A stretch of DNA of 36,275 bases from contig CALCCG010000137.1 in NCBI GenBank assembly GCA_937899785.1, forward strand, positions 1-36,275, given 5' to 3'. Position numbers and translations under genes: made by a program. Every line of letters begins with the position of its first letter. Position 1 is the stretch's first letter. A model generated the notes under the pieces. That model was not told where the DNA came from. It saw only the letters and a program-made list of their open reading frames with translations, and searched no databases. Origin of the DNA: an uncultured Erythrobacter sp. (GTDB taxonomy: Bacteria; Pseudomonadota; Alphaproteobacteria; Sphingomonadales; Sphingomonadaceae). Positions 34,335-36,275 of this stretch are shown here, piece after piece.

Positions 34335-34750
34335 GGCACTTTTTTCCAGATTTGCGTTTGGCAGAAGAAGCTGATGCAGCCCTTTACCTCAATCGCGTTT
34401 GCACCCTTTCGGCGCACGACCGAACGATAGCTTTTGCCGGTCTTGGGATCGTAGATCCGGCCGCGCCACAGATCCTCTTCCTCGGCAAAACTGGTGAGAA
34501 CGGGCAGCCCCATCAAGCGGCGCTTCTTCTTGGCCGGATCGGGATTGTAGATATCGCGCTGATCGGGGCCATCAGGGGGAGGGACGAGGAATTTCGAGAT
34601 CCGTCCGCACGTGCTCGAGCCGCATTGGCCGATCGTGATGATAGCGTCGCCTTCTTCGGTCACCCAGCGCCCCGAGATCGGGTCAGCTGCGTTGGCGGCG
34701 GTTGGGAGAACCGCAAGCGCGGCGGCGGAAAGGGTAAGTCGGGCAAACAA
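34331..34750 (-). CDS. DUF2147-domain secreted protein
   Basis: A 139-residue exported protein. The signal peptide begins (M)FARLTLSAAALAV and ends near TAANAADP. The DUF2147 core follows: SGRWVTEEGDAIITIGQCG, CGRISKF, LLTSF-like LPVLTSFAEEEDLWRGRIYDPKTGKSYRS, and a C-terminal GCISFFCQTQIW. Cys residues come in pairs (SSTCGR and the C-x4-C at the end), suggesting a periplasmic disulphide. The start is TTG 34750: GAGGAG lies 7 bases upstream, and no ATG occurs in the right place. The ATG/GTG further up would lie over an unrelated sequence. DUF2147 has no known enzymatic role. The stop overlaps that of the ABC fusion gene (TTAG serves both strands). It lies 88 bases downstream of the MidA-like gene. 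Confidence 0.85.
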   Translation of the reverse strand: MFARLTLSAAALAVLPTAANAADPISGRWVTEEGDAIITIGQCGSSTCGRISKFLVPPPDGPDQRDIYNPDPAKKKRRLMGLPVLTSFAEEEDLWRGRIYDPKTGKSYRSVVRRKGANAIEVKGCISFFCQTQIWKKVP

Positions 34751-34838
34751 ACGGTATCTCCTCGCTCGGGCGTGTGCCTTTGTGTTCGTAAGATGAAGGC
34801 GTGCGGTTACACCGCGCGCCAGGCACCAAGTCTGGCGA

Positions 34839-36275
34839 TCATTCGAAACCAAAGCCGATTGGCCAGCGCCGCCCACACACACCCAAGACCTTGAACAAGG
34901 TCCCCATCTGGTCGTCTCGCACCAGGCGATCATATTGGCGCTGGATCACATCAGACTGTTCAGGATCTTTGCGTTTGAGCGCTTCGAGGCGCGTGTCGAT
35001 CCCCATCTGGTGGAGCCATTCGCCCTGCATTTGCAGCCCCATCACCTCAGCCCCGCTTTCTTCGGCGACCTGGCTAAGCCGTTCAAAATCGACATGCGCG
35101 GTCAGATCAGCGTCGCCAGGGAAGCGCAGCGGATCGACATGGCTGTGATCCATCAGCGCCTGCAAGGTTGATCCCGCGCGCGCCTCAAGCGGGCCGTAAT
35201 CGACGATAAGCGCCGCCCCGCCCTGATCTTTGAGCCGCGTCGCGATCTCCGCCATCAGCGTGTTTGCCGCCGGGCTGGTCTCGATCATCGTGCCTTGCGA
35301 GGCGTTTCTCCAACTGGGCGGGACGAGATCATCAACCCGCTCTTGGCCGACGACAAACTGCAGATCCTCGCCGTCAAGCCCCACCATCCTCTCGTGCCAG
35401 CCATCCGCTGATCGAACAATCTGTTTGATCGGCAACGCGTCGAAGAATTCGTTGGCGATAATCAGCAAGGGGCGGTCTTCGGGCAAAGTCGAGAGGTCGT
35501 CGTGATGGATAACGTCCGGAAACCTCTCCCTTTGGATTTCTCTTAGAGCAGGCGAACCTTCCACGAAATGGATCGTGGGGTCGAAGTCGTAGCGCCCCGC
35601 CGCTCGCAGAGCGTCCTGGGTGAGCGTGCCGCGCCCGGGGCCAAGTTCGACATAGTGGATGCGTTTGGAGGACCCCATTTTGACCCACAGATCGGCAAAC
35701 CAAAGGCCGATAAGCTCGCCGAACATCTGGCTGACTTCGGGCGCGGTGATGAAGTCGCCGTCGTCGCCAAGCGGGTCGCGCCCTGCATAATAGCGCGCGT
35801 TCGATTCCCCCATAAACTGCGACAGGCTGATCGGGCCGGTGTTGGGGATCAAGCGGCGGTAAGCAGCGAGAAGGTCGATCTCCACGCCCGGCGGCGATGG
35901 CGCCGGTGTCGGTTCCTTTGCGGCTTCATCGACCGCTGCGTCAGGCTCGGGATCTGGCGCCGCGTCTTTCTCGCCTTCGAGCGCGGCCTGCTTGGCGGAT
36001 TCGGCCTGGGCCTTGGCCTCAGCTTCCGCTTTCGCTTTGGATGCCGCCTCTTTCTTGGCCTCGGCTTCGGCGACCTTTTTGGCGGCGGCGGCGGCTTCGG
36101 CACGCGCTTTGCGGTCCTCTTCCTCCTGAGCCTTGCGCTGAGCCTCGGCCAGTTTCTCAGCGTCCCGAGCGGCTTTGGCTTCGGCGCGTGCCTTGGCGGC
36201 GGCCTCCTTCTTCGCCTTCGCTTCGGCCTCGAGGCGGGCTCTTTCGTCTGCCTCCGCTTTGGCCTTCGCCTCGGC
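34839..36275 (-). CDS. MidA/NDUFAF7-family methyltransferase with an Ala/Lys/Glu-rich extension (5' end outside window)
   Basis: The visible frame has 478 residues and is still open at the right edge. From about 131 residues after the edge (GTG 35885, MEIDLLAAYRRLIP) to the stop, the protein is a SAM-dependent methyltransferase of the MidA/NDUFAF7 type. Its motifs are GDDGDFITAPEVSQMFGELI, VELGPGRGTLTQDAL (SAM loop), NEFFDALPIKQI and ALIVDYGPLEA, with the C-terminal end CGRRWPIGF. Human NDUFAF7 methylates a complex I subunit; for bacterial relatives the substrate is not established. Before this is an uninterrupted in-frame segment of 130 residues made mainly of Ala, Lys, Glu and Arg (repeats such as AEAKAKAEADERARL and KKEAASKAKAEAEAKAQ), then an acidic/Pro linker. 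I checked the frame base by base and found no stop. So the true start is upstream, or a GTG at 35885 is used. Confidence 0.85.
   Translation of the reverse strand, partial: AEAKAKAEADERARLEAEAKAKKEAAAKARAEAKAARDAEKLAEAQRKAQEEEDRKARAEAAAAAKKVAEAEAKKEAASKAKAEAEAKAQAESAKQAALEGEKDAAPDPEPDAAVDEAAKEPTPAPSPPGVEIDLLAAYRRLIPNTGPISLSQFMGESNARYYAGRDPLGDDGDFITAPEVSQMFGELIGLWFADLWVKMGSSKRIHYVELGPGRGTLTQDALRAAGRYDFDPTIHFVEGSPALREIQRERFPDVIHHDDLSTLPEDRPLLIIANEFFDALPIKQIVRSADGWHERMVGLDGEDLQFVVGQERVDDLVPPSWRNASQGTMIETSPAANTLMAEIATRLKDQGGAALIVDYGPLEARAGSTLQALMDHSHVDPLRFPGDADLTAHVDFERLSQVAEESGAEVMGLQMQGEWLHQMGIDTRLEALKRKDPEQSDVIQRQYDRLVRDDQMGTLFKVLGVCGRRWPIGFGFE

Noticed and set aside
35886-36275. Calling the Ala/Lys/Glu region a TolA protein
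   Set aside because: The frame continues into the methyltransferase without a stop, and no TolA C-terminal domain follows.

Overview
The window looks like chromosomal DNA of a GC-rich alphaproteobacterium, most likely in the Sphingomonadales (Erythrobacteraceae-like). The grounds are an UrcA-family protein, a HWE-type histidine kinase, an about 845-residue GyrB with an acidic insert before its C-terminal end, and a MidA/NDUFAF7-type methyltransferase. This placement comes from gene content and protein style only; no database was searched.

Layout. Positions 1-860 are visibly less GC-rich than the rest. They hold the start of a secreted protein running off the left edge and a winged-helix protein, with two palindromes between them; this looks like the end of a genomic island. 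Next to it (864-970) is a tRNA-Arg(UCU)-like gene whose cloverleaf is intact except for about 30 extra nucleotides in the anticodon loop. From 982 to 4615 a minus-strand block encodes an ABC ATPase, a metallo-beta-lactamase-fold lipoprotein and L-aspartate oxidase (NadB). A small zinc-finger protein and two tandem paralogous secreted proteins follow (4682-6343). A flavin oxidoreductase is divergent from an ArsR repressor and its membrane-protein partner (7388-9320). A tight minus-strand unit (9323-12682) encodes a YceI lipoprotein, an OafA-type acyltransferase with SGNH domain and an endonuclease III relative. A serine hydrolase meets guaA tail to tail (12787-15831). An UrcA protein and a 27-residue hydrophobic peptide gene, each with its own terminator, come next, then an acyl-CoA synthetase and a membrane protein. 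gyrB is followed by an AI-2E family permease and an M50-like protease.

The right third holds a TetR regulator, a PlsC-type acyltransferase and a leucine/isovalerate catabolic operon (ivd, a DUF1330 gene, the methylcrotonyl-CoA carboxylase beta subunit, and an unknown gene). It also holds a GAF-PAS-HWE kinase, a lipoprotein, a two-gene osmoprotectant-type ABC importer with a fused permease/binding protein, a DUF2147 protein, and a MidA-family methyltransferase. The MidA reading frame continues upstream into a long Ala/Lys/Glu-rich segment that leaves the window.

Most genes are ordinary housekeeping or metabolic genes. The points I would check first are the tRNA with an enlarged anticodon loop, the ArsR hairpin/operator that contains its own Shine-Dalgarno and start codon, the short peptide/sRNA unit at 16942-17201, the tandem secreted paralogs, and the Ala/Lys/Glu extension on MidA. 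I found no CRISPR array, complete prophage or clear defence locus.
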